A stretch of DNA of 5,639 bases from JBLHGN01 sp047616325 (GTDB lineage Bacteria; Pseudomonadota; Gammaproteobacteria; Pseudomonadales; Cellvibrionaceae). The number at the start of each line of letters is the position of its first letter. The stretch's first letter is position 1. Under the pieces are notes generated by a model. The model was not told where the DNA came from, did no database searches, and saw only the letters and a list, made by a program, of their open reading frames with translations. Both the position numbers and the translations under genes were made by a program. The DNA is taken from contig JBLHGN010000239.1 of assembly GCA_047616325.1 (NCBI GenBank), positions 1 through 5,639 of the forward strand, read 5' to 3'. Below are positions 5,261-5,639 of the stretch, in pieces.

Positions 5261-5535
5261 GTGTGACTGGCATGTTAGCCATATAGATGGTGAAAATCCA
5301 TCCGTAGCCCTAGAAGGAGGGAATTAGAGGCCAAGAGCAAGGGCGTCCGAAGAAACCTACAGCGGCTACACAACAGGGATTAACGGTGATTGTAGGCCAA
5401 TGAGGAGTCTGAAGGAAGCTGGAGACGCAAGTGAGATGGACACCCACAATAAGAGCTTGCCCACAAACCAAGCCGTACTGTATGTTTATCCACACTGGAT
5501 GTAAAGACACGTGACGTGATTAAAAGGACTTAAAT
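5261..5535 (+). mobile_element. Group II intron-like structured RNA (5' end and domain I)
   Basis: It opens with GTGTGAC, matching the GUGYG consensus of group II intron 5' ends, and carries GATGG-TGAAAAT-CCATC at 5286-5302, a stem-loop typical of domain I. Further long-range pairs support a folded RNA: GGGCGTCC (5341-5348) with GGACACCC (5438-5445, one mismatch), extended by GCAAG with CTTGC; CCTACA (5356-5361) with TGTAGG (5391-5396); GTCT (5407-5410) with AGAC (5423-5426). In known introns this part carries the exon-binding sequences. I find no domain V and no reverse transcriptase frame; instead a Y1 transposase starts at 5536. So it is a truncated intron, or an element that keeps only this part. 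It is oriented opposite to the cassette genes, as I recall for introns that target attC. The right edge is arbitrary. Confidence 0.55.
5524..5531 (+). promoter_or_regulatory. Ribosome-binding site of the Y1 transposase
   Basis: AAAGGACT lies a few bases before ATG 5536 and supports that start. Confidence 0.6.
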
Positions 5536-5639
5536 ATGCCACGCCCCCGCAAAGCCTTAGTTTCTTTAGATGCCACACCCTACTACCACTGTGTGTCGCG
5601 CTGTGTTCGTAAAGCCTACCTCTGCGGAAAAGATACTAG
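5536..5639 (+). CDS. Y1 (HUH) REP-associated/IS200-like transposase, N-terminal part
   Basis: The first 34 residues are visible before the window ends. They read MPRPRKALVSLDATPYYHCV followed by SRCVRKAYLCGKDT. This is the hallmark opening of the Y1 transposase family related to REP-associated tyrosine transposases: a basic start, then YYHCVSRCVR and LCG. The HUH motif and the catalytic tyrosine would lie further on, so integrity cannot be judged. Such enzymes cut and join single-stranded DNA at hairpins; several multi-copy members occur in marine gammaproteobacteria. The gene follows directly on the intron-like RNA on the same strand. Confidence 0.85.
   Translation, partial: MPRPRKALVSLDATPYYHCVSRCVRKAYLCGKDT

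Noticed and set aside
5470..5500. AAGCCGTACTG resembling the start of a group II intron domain V
   Set aside because: No complementary second arm with the expected tetraloop and bulge follows, so I do not call domain V or an intron 3' end.
5310..5510. Minus-strand frame within the intron-like RNA
   Set aside because: It lies in a strongly structured RNA region with long-range pairing and has no ribosome-binding site.

Overview
The window looks like accessory DNA from a marine-type gammaproteobacterium (Alteromonadales or Vibrionales is my guess from the style of the attC sites and the protein families; no marker gene is present). Base composition is moderately AT-rich. Its main content is a stretch of a chromosomal-type (VCR-like) integron cassette array, flanked on both sides by mobile-element debris. 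No integron integrase gene is in the window. Because every cassette gene is on the minus strand, the attI/intI end of the array should lie to the right, beyond position 5639.

Left flank (1-1918). This holds the N-terminal remnant of an ISAzo13-family transposase (106-372, minus) and a LysM-domain protein gene (417-1265, minus). The LysM gene is broken by two compensating one-base indels in four-base homopolymers, and its 3' end is lost where it meets the IS remnant. A small ORF (1267-1491) ends one base before the LysM start. About 430 bases without a convincing gene (1492-1918) then contain a nested inverted repeat at 1770-1825.

Cassette array (about 1919-5201, minus strand, read right to left). 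There are seven cassettes: (1) a DUF6933-like protein; (2) an 80-aa acidic conserved-hypothetical type; (3) a cassette whose only ORF has an in-frame amber codon; (4) an unknown 128-aa protein; (5) a GFA-family zinc protein; (6) a cassette with no ORF; (7) a MAPEG-family membrane protein. Eight attC sites (A to H, left to right) delimit them. Most carry a GTTAGGC/GTTATGC-type R' box, a central imperfect hairpin and small side hairpins next to the R boxes. Three have a degenerate R' (ATT or GTC instead of GTT). The cassette proteins show no common pathway; this is the usual mixed gene reservoir.

Right flank (5195-5639). The next attC (H) is interrupted inside its central hairpin by a GTGTG-starting, highly structured sequence on the plus strand that looks like domain I of a bacterial group II intron. 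Instead of a reverse transcriptase, about 275 nt later the start of a Y1 (HUH) REP-associated/IS200-like transposase begins, in the same orientation, and runs off the window. Whether this is a chance junction or one composite element (an intron-like RNA with a Y1 transposase) is the most interesting open question here.
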